Origin: UBA3700 sp963592135 | GTDB taxonomy: Bacteria > Bacillota > Clostridia > Christensenellales > UBA3700 | Length of the DNA: 64,000 bases | Reading direction: 5' to 3' | Assembly: GCA_963592135.1 (NCBI GenBank) | Contig: CAVAVP010000013.1 | Span: 27,555-91,554 of the forward strand | Shown here: positions 1 through 8,920 of the stretch, piece by piece | Numbering within the stretch: the first letter of the stretch is position 1 | How the letters are laid out: the number at the start of each line of letters is the position of its first letter | Position numbers and translations under genes: made by a program | Notes under the pieces: generated by a model | Databases searched by the model: none | Told to the model about the DNA's origin: nothing | The model's input: only the letters and a program-made list of their open reading frames with translations

Positions 1-56
1 CCTTATGAAATAAAAACTTTATTATTAAAAAAATAAAATTAAAAGCAAAGCCAAAA

Positions 57-87
57 AGAGGCGACTTTTATTTAATAAGTCGCCTCT
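57..87 (-). terminator. Rho-independent terminator of lysC
   Basis: An 11-bp perfect stem (57-67 with 77-87, AGAGGCGACTT arm) with a 9-nt loop is followed on the minus strand by five Ts. It lies 24 bases past the lysC stop codon, so it ends the cdaA-DUF1015-lysC transcripts. Confidence 0.9.
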
Positions 88-110
88 TAATTTTTATTTC
101 TTACTTAATA

Positions 111-1424
111 TTAATAGAATGCATGATAAATAGCATTAATAGCCTTATTATAATCTTGCTCAGAAACACCAACTATTATGTTTAATTCACTAGAACCTTG
201 ATCTAGCATTCTTATATTTACATTTGCTTGAGCTAAAGCAGTACAAAGTTTTGCTGAAGTTCCTGGAGTAAAGCTCATACCATGGCCTACTGTTGCAATC
301 AAAGCAATACCTTTTTTAATCTCAATATGATCAGGATTAACTGCATTTCTTATTTTTTCTATAACTACATCTTCCTTTCCTGCAATTTCAGAATCTGCTA
401 TTACTACGCTCATTGTGTCAATACCACTTGGAATATGTTCGACAGATATATTGTAATACTCTAATGCTGTTAAAACTTTTCTCATAAATGCTATTTCATT
501 ATTCATCATTGATTTTTCAATAAAAATAATACTATAACCTTTTTTTCCAGCAATTCCTGTTACTACTCTTTTGTCTGTATTTGCTGGAATTTTAGGCACA
601 ATTAATGTTCCTTTATTATTTGGCTCAAATGTATTTTTAATATTAATTGGAATACCACATGCTCTAACTGGGAATATAGAATCTGGATGTAAAACATTGG
701 CCCCCATATAAGATAATTCTCTTAATTCTTTATAAGATAAAACTTCAATACCTTTAGGAGCTTCAACAATTCTTGGGTCTACGACCAAAAATCCATTAAC
801 ATCTGTCCAATTTTCATATAATGTAGCTTTCTTAGCTCTTGCTATTACTGCACCTGACACATCTGAGCCACCTCTTGAGAATGTATGAATTGTACCAAAC
901 TCATCAGCTCCATAAAAGCCCGGAATTACAGCTTTATTATAGTTCTTTAAAATAGATGCAACTTTTTCGTTTGTTTCTTCAGGCATAAACATACCATCAG
1001 GTGAAAATACCATAATATCCTTTGCATCGATAAAATCAAAACCTAATCTTTGAGCCATAACAACAGCGCTTAAATATTCGCCTCTTGAGGCACAATATTC
1101 TGCTGAATGAAATTGTATCATTTCCTTTTCAACTTTATCTAAATATGGGTTAATATCAAAGTTTAATTTTAAATCTGAAACAATGCTTGTAAATCTATCT
1201 CTAATTTTCTGAAAATTATCTTTACACTCACCTTTAAACTCTAAATCGTAAAAGCATTTATATAATAAATCGGTTACCTTTATATCGTCTTTAAATCTTT
1301 TACCTGGGGCTGAAACTACAACATATCTTCTAGTTTTGTCACTTAGAATAATATCAGCACACTTGTTGATTGATTCTGCAGTGGCCATCGATGTACCACC
1401 AAATTTTGCAACTTTAAGTTCCAT
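111..1424 (-). CDS. lysC: Aspartate kinase (aspartokinase)
   Basis: Phosphorylates aspartate, the first step of the lysine, threonine, methionine and diaminopimelate pathway. The N-terminus carries the KFGGTS nucleotide-binding motif, the centre has SRGGSDVSG and a TDVNG...DPR segment typical of the amino-acid kinase fold, and the C-terminal third looks like the paired ACT domains that bind effectors. The length, 437 aa, is normal. The frame opens 12 bases earlier at a TTG, but GGAG sits 7 bases before the ATG at 1424, so I chose that start. It is last in a row with cdaA and the DUF1015 gene and also has its own promoter. Which amino acid inhibits it cannot be read from the sequence. Confidence 0.95.
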   Translation of the reverse strand: MELKVAKFGGTSMATAESINKCADIILSDKTRRYVVVSAPGKRFKDDIKVTDLLYKCFYDLEFKGECKDNFQKIRDRFTSIVSDLKLNFDINPYLDKVEKEMIQFHSAEYCASRGEYLSAVVMAQRLGFDFIDAKDIMVFSPDGMFMPEETNEKVASILKNYNKAVIPGFYGADEFGTIHTFSRGGSDVSGAVIARAKKATLYENWTDVNGFLVVDPRIVEAPKGIEVLSYKELRELSYMGANVLHPDSIFPVRACGIPINIKNTFEPNNKGTLIVPKIPANTDKRVVTGIAGKKGYSIIFIEKSMMNNEIAFMRKVLTALEYYNISVEHIPSGIDTMSVVIADSEIAGKEDVVIEKIRNAVNPDHIEIKKGIALIATVGHGMSFTPGTSAKLCTALAQANVNIRMLDQGSSELNIIVGVSEQDYNKAINAIYHAFY

Positions 1425-1456
1425 TTTTTTCTCCAATAGAAATTTTAATATAATTA

Positions 1457-1485
1457 ATTTTAATTACTCGTAGAGTTTTACGCAA
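1457..1485 (-). promoter_or_regulatory. Promoter upstream of lysC
   Basis: On the minus strand TTGCGT (1480-1485), a 17-base spacer and TAAAAT (1457-1462) lie in the gap between the DUF1015 gene and lysC. No riboswitch or T-box structure was recognised in the short leader. Confidence 0.55.
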
Positions 1486-1500
1486 CTAATTTAACATTGA

Positions 1501-2730
1501 TTAGTAAAGCCTTTGGGATTCTAAATAATATCTTTTACTCTCAGCCGAGCCTATAGAAAACGACTTTCTTGGCATTACACCATTTTTTACAACATAATCA
1601 AATAATGTATTTTTTTCAACTTTTGGCATAAATATTGCAACGCCTTTTTCTTTTTCTATAAGTTCTCTTAAATGACTATCTCCATGTATGTAATCTAATG
1701 AAACTTTGCCATTTTGTGCTAGGTAGTCATCTATTGCTTTTTGAATATCCGCAATAGCTATTGTTGGGTCTTTATTTACCGAAATTAATTCCTCTTTATT
1801 ACCATAAACTACTCTTATATTTCCATCGCCTTTTAATTGTTCTTTTAAGTATTTTATAAAAGTAGAATTTGCATTTTTTAGGAATCTATGAATTGGTTCA
1901 AAAACAATTGATGTATCATGAATATTTTGAAGTTCACATAAAGCATATCTTGTTGGATGTTTTTTTATCTCTTCTTCTGATAGATTTTTCTTTATTAGGT
2001 TCCAACATTCTTTAGCAGTAGCAAGCGAATGATTACCATCTCCTACAACAAATAAAAGCTCGTCTTCTATGCCATATTTTTCTCTTAATAATTCTTTATT
2101 TAAAAGTGAGTCAATAGTCTTTTTGACTTCGCTTGAATTAGAAACTTCATAACCAGTTATATGTCCACCATTCATATTTAATTCAAAATCATAAAGTTTG
2201 TTATAACTTTCTTTATTCTTTTTAATTAAACCAAACACTTTGTCCTGTAAATCATCCATAAACAAACATATATGTGGCAAATCAAGTGTTGCGTCTTTTC
2301 TAATTTCAACTCTAACGGGAAGTCTTTCTTTAACCGTTTTTTCTGTTGCTCTTATAGGCATTTTTGCTTTAGGAGAATAATCATATGCTTCTAGGTCTAC
2401 ACATATAATCAACCCTTTTCTAATTAGACTATCCGTTAGTTTTCTTTCAACATAAATAAAGTTATTTACCTTATTAAACAAATTAGATTCGAGATATTCT
2501 TTCATCTTGTCATTTATTTCTTTAACAGCTTTCTTTTGATCTACCTTATTTAAATAGACTTCCGGAAATATTAAATTTAAAGTTGAGGGAGCATCTTGAA
2601 TATATTCTTTTAATTGTTCCCAATATCCTTCTTGAGATGTAAATTGATCACAAGCGATAACTGACCATTTTTCCAGGTCAGTTTTCTCGTTTGGTAATAA
2701 TATTTTTGGAATTTTTATATAACTATTCAT
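1501..2730 (-). CDS. DUF1015 family protein
   Basis: A 409-aa soluble protein. I recognise it as DUF1015 from its opening (IPKILLP...KWSVIACDQFTSQ), the internal VVGDGNHSLATAKECW block and the C-terminal MPRKSFSIGSAESKRYYLE-type ending. The biochemical role is unsettled; in other Clostridia the family is often beside serine-biosynthesis genes, which are absent here. Its start lies 3 bases from the cdaA stop, so the two are probably co-transcribed. Length is normal and no residues appear lost. Confidence 0.85.
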   Translation of the reverse strand: MNSYIKIPKILLPNEKTDLEKWSVIACDQFTSQEGYWEQLKEYIQDAPSTLNLIFPEVYLNKVDQKKAVKEINDKMKEYLESNLFNKVNNFIYVERKLTDSLIRKGLIICVDLEAYDYSPKAKMPIRATEKTVKERLPVRVEIRKDATLDLPHICLFMDDLQDKVFGLIKKNKESYNKLYDFELNMNGGHITGYEVSNSSEVKKTIDSLLNKELLREKYGIEDELLFVVGDGNHSLATAKECWNLIKKNLSEEEIKKHPTRYALCELQNIHDTSIVFEPIHRFLKNANSTFIKYLKEQLKGDGNIRVVYGNKEELISVNKDPTIAIADIQKAIDDYLAQNGKVSLDYIHGDSHLRELIEKEKGVAIFMPKVEKNTLFDYVVKNGVMPRKSFSIGSAESKRYYLESQRLY

Positions 2731-2733
2731 AAG

Positions 2734-3588
2734 TTAAATAAATTTCTTTTTATCTACTTTCTTCTTTTCTTGTTTTGGAGCAGCTGAAATATTATAAGCA
2801 CCTTTAATTTCGCCTAATAATTTATCTGGAGTTTGCCATCTTCTAATCTTTCCGTTTTCAACAACTGAAATAATACCTGTTTCCTCGGATGCAACAATAG
2901 CAAATACATCACTTTCTTCTGTTATTCCAATTGCAGCTCTATGTCTTGTTCCTAATTCCTTTGCTATATCTACTTCCTTTGATAATGGCAAGAAACATCC
3001 TGCAGATAATATTTTATTTCCTCTAATAACAACAGCGCCATCATGCATAGGGCCTTTTGTCGAGAAAATAGATTCAAGCAAGCCTGCTGAAACTAAAGCA
3101 TTTAATTGAGTACCAGTGTCTAGTATTCTATCAGGAACTGTTGTCCTTAAAATTATAATCAATGCACCAACTTTATTCTTTGACATATTTTGACAAGCAG
3201 TAACAATCTCGTGAGTTGCATTTAATAATGCTTCTTCCGATGTATCTCCGTCATATGCTTTGTCTGAGTTTCTAACGATTTTTGCAAATAAAACCTTGAA
3301 ATCACTTTGATAAACTATAACAACTAAAACTATTAAGAATATTGTAGTAAACTCTAATAATTTTAATGTTATTTTTAATACATCTCCACCAACAACTATA
3401 CTTAAAACGTAAATTGCAATATATAATAACATATAAATTGACAAGAACACTGCCATCTTAATTGCTTGGTGTCTTTTAAAGAACATAAACAATAATACTG
3501 CTATTATTAAAAACATCACAAGGTCAACAATTGACCATAGTGACATTTGTTTAAAATATTCTGTCAAACTTGAACTTAATAAATACAT
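2734..3588 (-). CDS. cdaA: Diadenylate cyclase CdaA
   Basis: Makes the second messenger c-di-AMP from two ATP. Three hydrophobic helices occupy residues about 20-95, followed by a cytoplasmic DAC domain with the catalytic DGA (183-185) and RHR (215-217) motifs. The 284-aa length and topology match the CdaA/DacA class, not DisA or CdaS. In many Bacillota cdaA is followed by cdaR and glmM; here it is followed by a DUF1015 gene and lysC, and no CdaR-like gene is visible. Start supported by GAGGAG eight bases upstream. Confidence 0.95.
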   Translation of the reverse strand: MYLLSSSLTEYFKQMSLWSIVDLVMFLIIAVLLFMFFKRHQAIKMAVFLSIYMLLYIAIYVLSIVVGGDVLKITLKLLEFTTIFLIVLVVIVYQSDFKVLFAKIVRNSDKAYDGDTSEEALLNATHEIVTACQNMSKNKVGALIIILRTTVPDRILDTGTQLNALVSAGLLESIFSTKGPMHDGAVVIRGNKILSAGCFLPLSKEVDIAKELGTRHRAAIGITEESDVFAIVASEETGIISVVENGKIRRWQTPDKLLGEIKGAYNISAAPKQEKKKVDKKKFI

Positions 3589-3616
3589 ATTTATCTCCTC
3601 AATTGATTACTATAAT

Positions 3617-3644
3617 ATTATAGTATTATTAATAATAAAATCAA
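3617..3644 (-). promoter_or_regulatory. Promoter of cdaA
   Basis: Minus-strand TTGATT (3639-3644), 16-base spacer, TATAAT (3617-3622). The -10 lies within an 18-base perfect palindrome (TACTATAAT and its complement), which could also be a regulator site. Confidence 0.6.
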
Positions 3645-3648
3645 TTAT

Positions 3649-4938
3649 TTATTGAAAGACATCATCTGAATCATTATCATTTTGTTTTTCTTCTTCAAAG
3701 ACATCTTCCTCGTTTTTGCTTTCTTTTATTTTATTTTGCATGCCTTCATTTAGAACTTTATATAAATCCTTATTTGTCTTTAAATTATTAATAGAAACTC
3801 TTGCTAATATTATTATCACAATGATTATTAATAATTTAATTCCTATTCCAAAAATATAAGCTGCAGTATTTCCTTGAGCAAACGTACTTATTTCATCAGG
3901 TTTTTCTAATATGTTTAATAAAGAATCTTGATTTACTACAATTGTAGAAATTGTTGAATTTAATACAGTATTTAATTGATTAACAATGTAATCTTTGCCT
4001 ACCCTTTTTACCATTGTTTCAAGATTATCATTTCCAGTTTCATAAACATTTTCTTCACCTTTTTTCTCGCTCCAGGATGGATTTCCTTTATCTTCCCAGT
4101 TGAATGAAGCATAAGAAAGTGTTGGAATAAGTTCATTCATAAAATAAACATGATTACCAAACATTCCAAAGTGGGAATATGAATAAATAGAATTTTCAGC
4201 CAAAGCAGAATCCATTATTCTTTTATTTACTGGAACTTTTTTAGTATTTAATCCATTTGTATTAGCAACCTGATAAAAATATTCATTGTAATTCACACTC
4301 TTGTCTCTACTATACATGTATAAGTTATCTCCCGAGCCTAACATTGAGTAATTTATCATTAATTGAATATTTGCCTTTTCTTTAGCGCTTAATTTGTTTA
4401 AATAATATTTTGCGCCATACCAAGTTTTAACGCCTGCTCCAAAAAATACTATTTCTAAATCATAATTTAAATCTTTGTCCTGTAAATATTTAGCAAGGGT
4501 AACAAGTGTGGCTATTGCTGCCCCTGATTCATAAGCTCCATCAGGGCTAGAGGTATAGTATGAATAGCAATTATCCCATTGACATCCTATAATTATTTTT
4601 TTGTCCGTATTTGGATTATCTTTTAAACAAACAATATTGCTAGTTTCAAAACTCTTAGAATCGATTAGAACGGTAAAATTTTGCTTTTCTACATTGTATC
4701 CATATGAAGAAATTATTGACTGAAGTTCATTTACAAAATCTTCACTTTCATGGGATATTGTACTTCTATTTGGATAATATTCACCAATATCTTCAAGTAA
4801 AGAATAGGCACTTTCTCCAAGAGCATAATTCTCAGATTTTTCTACATCTTCATAAGTTTTACCTGAACAAGCAAAACAAGAACATAAAATGGCTAGTACT
4901 AATACAATTATAGTTATTAAATAGGTTTCCTTTCTCAT
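3649..4938 (-). CDS. M28-peptidase-like membrane protein, probably inactive
   Basis: A 429-aa protein with an N-terminal membrane/signal segment (about 5-24, possibly a lipoprotein cleaved at one of several Cys), an extracellular M28 aminopeptidase-like domain and a C-terminal membrane helix (about 362-382) followed by a charged acidic tail. The M28 metal-site signatures are altered: the usual HxD is QWD, the bridging Asp region reads YESGAA, and the catalytic Glu pair is replaced by GAGV in FFGAGVKTWYGAKYY. This suggests a binding or scaffold role, not proteolysis. Its ATG overlaps the stop of the upstream 185-aa membrane protein gene (ATGA), so the two may work together. Confidence 0.6.
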   Translation of the reverse strand: MRKETYLITIIVLVLAILCSCFACSGKTYEDVEKSENYALGESAYSLLEDIGEYYPNRSTISHESEDFVNELQSIISSYGYNVEKQNFTVLIDSKSFETSNIVCLKDNPNTDKKIIIGCQWDNCYSYYTSSPDGAYESGAAIATLVTLAKYLQDKDLNYDLEIVFFGAGVKTWYGAKYYLNKLSAKEKANIQLMINYSMLGSGDNLYMYSRDKSVNYNEYFYQVANTNGLNTKKVPVNKRIMDSALAENSIYSYSHFGMFGNHVYFMNELIPTLSYASFNWEDKGNPSWSEKKGEENVYETGNDNLETMVKRVGKDYIVNQLNTVLNSTISTIVVNQDSLLNILEKPDEISTFAQGNTAAYIFGIGIKLLIIIVIIILARVSINNLKTNKDLYKVLNEGMQNKIKESKNEEDVFEEEKQNDNDSDDVFQ

Positions 4939-5492
4939 ATAAATACCACCAATAATATCGCAGGAATCACAAAGGCTCTAATAATAAAAGGTTTTATTGT
5001 CGAGTCAAGTCCTTTTATTTTTTTAAAGTAAACATAACAAAATAATGCCGCCACTCCCAACACCTTCAAAGGAGTACTTAGTATATTGATAACTAAAGGA
5101 AAATAAGACATTGTTATTCCTATAATTCCGTTATAGACACATAAAACAATAAAACATATGTCCATAGAATAATTAATTGAGCTTTTATGTAATTGGATAT
5201 TAAATATTCTTAAATTCATATTTATGTTTCTTATAATCAATTTTATATATACATGGTACAATCCAAAATAAATTAATGCCAATATTATTGGTAACATCCA
5301 TTTCATTAATGAGTAATATAAAGAAAAATCTATCTCTTTAGAATACATACTTGAAAAATCATAAAAAGGCAATAGATTATACATCTTCTCTGTAGTTGGG
5401 TATACACTAAATGCTATAGAAATAAATAATAAGATTTTAAACATTATTCCTAGTGCTTCACTTTTTTGATTTTTTTTGCTATTTTGTTTCAT
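4935..5492 (-). CDS. Hypothetical membrane protein
   Basis: A 185-aa protein with a basic N-terminus and about five hydrophobic segments (near residues 17-34, 65-83, 110-130, 135-155, 165-185). I recognise no family. It overlaps the M28-like gene by four bases and starts 3 bases after holA, so it is part of the ppa-holA operon. Topology suggests it could anchor or accompany the M28-like protein. Confidence 0.6.
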   Translation of the reverse strand: MKQNSKKNQKSEALGIMFKILLFISIAFSVYPTTEKMYNLLPFYDFSSMYSKEIDFSLYYSLMKWMLPIILALIYFGLYHVYIKLIIRNINMNLRIFNIQLHKSSINYSMDICFIVLCVYNGIIGITMSYFPLVINILSTPLKVLGVAALFCYVYFKKIKGLDSTIKPFIIRAFVIPAILLVVFI

Positions 5493-5495
5493 TAT

Positions 5496-6491
5496 TTATT
5501 CACTTTGCCCCATTATATAAGCCATTGCTAAGTTTATAGCTTCATCTACAGTAATTTTTGACAATTTATACATATATTCTAAATTTAATAGATATTCTAC
5601 TATTTTTGACAATTTAAAGATATATTTTGGATCTCTTTTTCTGTTAGATTGTATTAGTTCCCTTGTTTTTAAAATTCCATATGGTTTTTGTCTTGTTACC
5701 TTGGTTATTATATCATCAGAGGCTTTAGTTGTCGCTATTTGATACTGTTTTCTATACTCTGATGAAATTGTCCCAAAAATAAGATTAGGATCAACATCTT
5801 TTATTCTAAGGTTATTTAATATTTTTAAAGCTCCTGCATTATCTCCCATTGATAAACATCTTGTTAAATCGAAAGTTTTGTTTTCAATATTAGGAGGAGT
5901 GAGTTCTTCAACGTCCGAAAATTTAATTTCTTTTGAATCATTCCTATAAAGCATTAATTTTTTTAATTCAGAAACTACCATTCCATAATCGTTATTACAT
6001 TCTCTTATAAACTTTCTTATATCAATTTGAGACATATTATATTTTCTATATTTTAAAATTATGTTTATATAGTTACATAGTTCATCTTCAGTTGCTGGAT
6101 CGCAATTTATAACTTCAATTTTTTCCTCTAATTGCTTACTTAATTTTGAAAACCCCATAAATAAAATAAATGTATCTAAATTAGGGTTTTCTATATAATC
6201 CAAAAGAATTTCGACATCCTGTTTTTTTAATTCATAATTAATTTCCTCTACTTCTACCATTTTCTTACTTGAAGTAAATGTAAATGTATCTGCAGTTTCT
6301 ATTATTTTTAAAACTTCTTTGTTTTGATTTATATCTATAGGCAGATATGCAAAAGCTCTCTCGTCTTCAGGAATTGTTGCTAAAAAAACTTCTCTCACGA
6401 ATCTTTTTAAACACTCATCCTGCCCTACGACAACATAACAAGGCTTTATTCCTTCTTTTATTTCTTTTTTTATATTAAGAGCTTTTATCAT
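5496..6491 (-). CDS. holA: DNA polymerase III subunit delta
   Basis: The delta subunit opens the beta sliding clamp in the clamp-loader complex. The 331-aa protein has the YVVVGQDECL opening, the central TFTFTSSKK segment, and the helical C-terminal collar region (DPNLIFGTISSEYRKQYQIA) characteristic of HolA. Its ATG overlaps the stop codon of ppa (TAATG), indicating translational coupling. The partner delta-prime (holB) is in the same window near 46.7 kb. Confidence 0.88.
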   Translation of the reverse strand: MIKALNIKKEIKEGIKPCYVVVGQDECLKRFVREVFLATIPEDERAFAYLPIDINQNKEVLKIIETADTFTFTSSKKMVEVEEINYELKKQDVEILLDYIENPNLDTFILFMGFSKLSKQLEEKIEVINCDPATEDELCNYINIILKYRKYNMSQIDIRKFIRECNNDYGMVVSELKKLMLYRNDSKEIKFSDVEELTPPNIENKTFDLTRCLSMGDNAGALKILNNLRIKDVDPNLIFGTISSEYRKQYQIATTKASDDIITKVTRQKPYGILKTRELIQSNRKRDPKYIFKLSKIVEYLLNLEYMYKLSKITVDEAINLAMAYIMGQSE

Positions 6492-7024
6492 TAGAATTTA
6501 TTAAATGTTCTTGTATAAACTTCCATATTATCTTTTATTGTTTGCCTAGCGACTTCTGCATTAGAAATCTCTAAAACTTCCATTTTCTTGCCTTCCAATT
6601 GTTTATAAACGCCAAAGAAATGTTTTATTTCTTCTATTACGTGATTTGGAAGCTCTCCTATATCTTTAAATGTATTCCACATTGGTTCTTTCATAGGGAT
6701 AGCAATAATTTTAATATCTTCCTTTCCTTCATCAATCATAGAAATTTGTCCAATAGGATAACATCTAACTAAAGATAGTGGAACTATAGGTTCAGAGCAA
6801 ATTACTAGAACATCTAAAGGATCTCCATCGTCAGCATATGTTCTAGGGATGAATCCGTAATTTGCTGGATAGTGAGTTGCTGTATATAAAATTCTATCCA
6901 AAATTAACATTCCAGTAGTTTTATCCACTTCATATTTATTTTTACTTCCCTTTGATATTTCAATACATGCGAGAAAATCTTCCGGTTTTATTCTTGACGA
7001 ATCTATATCATGCCAAACTATCAT
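6491..7024 (-). CDS. ppa: Inorganic pyrophosphatase (family I)
   Basis: Hydrolyses pyrophosphate, pulling biosynthetic reactions forward. The family I signature DDGDPLDVLVI is present, along with YPANYGFIPRT and the metal-binding Asp residues. The frame can start at a GTG four codons earlier, but GGAGG lies five bases before the ATG at 7024, giving a 177-aa protein of normal length. It is first in an operon with holA and two membrane-protein genes. Family I enzymes are soluble and Mg-dependent. Confidence 0.95.
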   Translation of the reverse strand: MIVWHDIDSSRIKPEDFLACIEISKGSKNKYEVDKTTGMLILDRILYTATHYPANYGFIPRTYADDGDPLDVLVICSEPIVPLSLVRCYPIGQISMIDEGKEDIKIIAIPMKEPMWNTFKDIGELPNHVIEEIKHFFGVYKQLEGKKMEVLEISNAEVARQTIKDNMEVYTRTFNKF

Positions 7025-7135
7025 TCTAGCCTCCACTTATTGTTATATATAAATTATATATTATTTTATTTTATAAATCTACTTGTAAAAATATTGCAAA
7101 AACTCACAATTTAATGATAATATATAAAAGTATTA

Positions 7136-7221
7136 GGGGATGTGGTGTAATGGCAGCCGCGACAGACTCAAAATCTGTTGGTAGAAATACCGTGGGGGTT
7201 CAAGTCCCCCCATCCCCACCA
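7136..7221 (+). tRNA. tRNA-Leu (anticodon CAA)
   Basis: Acceptor stem GGGGATG (7136-7142) pairs with CATCCCC (7211-7217), followed by an encoded ACCA. The anticodon arm CAGA-CTCAAAA-TCTG gives CAA. The long variable arm (around GGTAGAAATACC) is a class II feature that fits leucine. TTCAAGT is the T loop. A candidate promoter, TTGCAA at 7094 with a TAATAT near 7118, lies just upstream. Confidence 0.95.
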
Positions 7222-7237
7222 ATTTAAAAAAGTCGAC

Positions 7238-7267
7238 ATTCTGTAGGAATTTACAGGATATTTTTTT
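7238..7267 (+). terminator. Terminator after tRNA-Leu
   Basis: Eight-base stem (7238-7245 with 7252-7259, one G-T pair), 6-base loop, then A and seven Ts on the plus strand, 16 bases past the tRNA. Confidence 0.75.
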
Positions 7268-7447
7268 GTTTTATATACTCATACATATAAACATATGAGA
7301 CAAAATCGAATAAAACAATGGCACTGTCTACTTTTTATATATTTTTTTGTTTAATTATACTGCTTAAACAATAAAGGTAGCATATTTGAACTGATAATCT
7401 AAAAAACTTACACGGTTTTATATTAGCAATATTTTTTACTATACTTT

Positions 7448-8314
7448 TCAACAAAATAAAGCCATTACTATGGTAAACACAACTATAAGCACAAGTCCTA
7501 TTGTAGCTTTTAGTTTTAATTTTTCCTTTAAAACTATAGTTGAGAATACAACGGTAATTAGTACACTTAGCTTATCTATTGGGACTACTACACTTAAAAC
7601 ACCAGCTTTAACTGCACTATAATAACAAAGCCATGAAGCACCTGTAGTTAGTCCAGACAATAATATAAAAGCTAATTCTTTTTTATCTATAAATTTAATT
7701 TCTGAAGTTTTTTTACGAGCAAATACAATAATCCAAGCCATTATTAAAACTACAAATGTTCTTATTGCTGTTCCTAGATTTGATTCAACATTTTTTAGTC
7801 CAATTTTTGCAAATATTGAAGTAAGTGATGCAAATATAGCAGACAAAATAGCATATATAAACCAGCTTTTCTTGCTCTCTTTTATATCAATATCCTTTTT
7901 CTCTATCATTAAAATGGTCCCAACTAATATCCCAAAAATAGATAATAATTTTAACCACAACATATTTGTTTCTGAAAAAATTATTATTGCAAGAAGGGCT
8001 GTAATTGTAGCACTTGATTTATCTATTGGAGCAACTTTATTTACATCACCAAGTGATAACGCTCTAAAATAACATATCCAAGAAAAACCTGTCATTAAGC
8101 CAGATAAAATTAAAAATATCCATTCTTTTATTGAAATTGTTTTTATGGATTCAAAAGAATTCACAATAAGCGTCATTATTATTGCAAATATTAACACAAC
8201 AATTGTTCTAATTGCCGTTGCTATATCTGAATCGGTATTTTTAACGCCAAGCTTAACTAAAATTGATGTTATACCTGCAAAGATTGCAGAAAATAAAGCC
8301 ATTACTATCCACAT
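7448..8314 (-). CDS. EamA-family (DMT) transporter
   Basis: A 288-aa integral membrane protein with about ten helices arranged as two homologous halves. Each half has a similar KLGVKN / KIGLKN segment and a later SGLMTGFSWICYFRALSLGDVNKVAPIDK-like stretch, the hallmark of duplicated EamA domains. Substrates of this family are usually metabolites or amino acids and cannot be deduced here. It is transcribed alone; downstream lies about 220 bases with only the convergent tRNA-Leu terminator. Confidence 0.85.
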   Translation of the reverse strand: MWIVMALFSAIFAGITSILVKLGVKNTDSDIATAIRTIVVLIFAIIMTLIVNSFESIKTISIKEWIFLILSGLMTGFSWICYFRALSLGDVNKVAPIDKSSATITALLAIIIFSETNMLWLKLLSIFGILVGTILMIEKKDIDIKESKKSWFIYAILSAIFASLTSIFAKIGLKNVESNLGTAIRTFVVLIMAWIIVFARKKTSEIKFIDKKELAFILLSGLTTGASWLCYYSAVKAGVLSVVVPIDKLSVLITVVFSTIVLKEKLKLKATIGLVLIVVFTIVMALFC

Positions 8315-8386
8315 GTCAAATAGATTGTATAACTATTATTTAGCTTTGTTAAATGCTTTTTTATATTAATGTTTTTTACTATAAAA

Positions 8387-8700
8387 CTAATTTTTATTAA
8401 TGTCTATATTTTTAACTTTACTAACATCATTTGTTCTATTCCTTGGAAAACAAAAATCTCTTCTCTTTATTTTACATTTAGATTCGCCATCTTTCCAAAA
8501 AATTAACCCTTCAATATAATTGTTTTTTAAATATTCTCTAATACCATCAAAACTTCTCTCAACAGTTACAATCTCTGACCCATGTTTTACTAATTTGTCT
8601 TTTTCTAAATTACATGGATTTCTTTGGTAATGTGCCCTATCGCCTCATACGTTCCATATTCAAGCTTAATTCCACTCCCAAAACAACTAAAAAAATCAAT
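8387..8700 (-). pseudogene. RNA ligase-like gene remnant (N-terminally truncated, frameshifted)
   Basis: The minus strand codes, with one frame change, for a C-terminal piece of a protein resembling the RNA-ligase family exemplified by DUF5565: GTYEAIG, then (after a frame shift at about 8632-8637) HYQRNP..LEKDKLVKHGSEI, EGLIFWKDGE and CKIKRRDF, ending at TAG 8387-8389. The EGxxFW and KxK elements are like nucleotidyltransferase motifs V and surrounding. Restoring one base at GGGCAC would read through as GPHYQ, as expected. Everything N-terminal, including the catalytic lysine, is absent. Family assignment is from memory of motifs, so moderate. Confidence 0.5.
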
Positions 8701-8920
8701 GATTACGCATCCATGCATCTTTGAACAAATTTTTACAAAATATAATATGCCAGAAATAACTAAAGGGTTTTGTATGGTAGACAATCTTGTGTATAATAAC
8801 TTATCAAATACAAAATTTTATTACACAGAAAGAATAGGTGAAAATAGGAAAATGTGTAACTCTTTTGAAAGAATTAAACAAATCGCTAAAAAGTCTAACC
8901 AGTTATTAATTCCTTGTTAA
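8699..8920 (+). pseudogene. Fragment resembling L-2-amino-thiazoline-4-carboxylate hydrolase family
   Basis: A plus-strand frame runs to a stop at 8918-8920. Its last 70 or so residues (HPCIFEQIF..YNMPEITKGFCMVDN, then F.YTERIGENRKMCNSF) resemble the C-terminal half of this hydrolase family, with the PE..xxFCxxD and TxxIGEG..CxF pattern. The open frame extends upstream to 8624, but that part lies opposite the RNA ligase remnant and looks like noise. No ribosome binding site or N-terminal domain is present, so I treat it as a broken gene. Confidence 0.4.

Noticed and set aside
8624..8698. N-terminal part of the plus-strand frame (through residue 25)
   Set aside because: It is opposite the RNA ligase remnant and has no family resemblance; only the later part looks coding.
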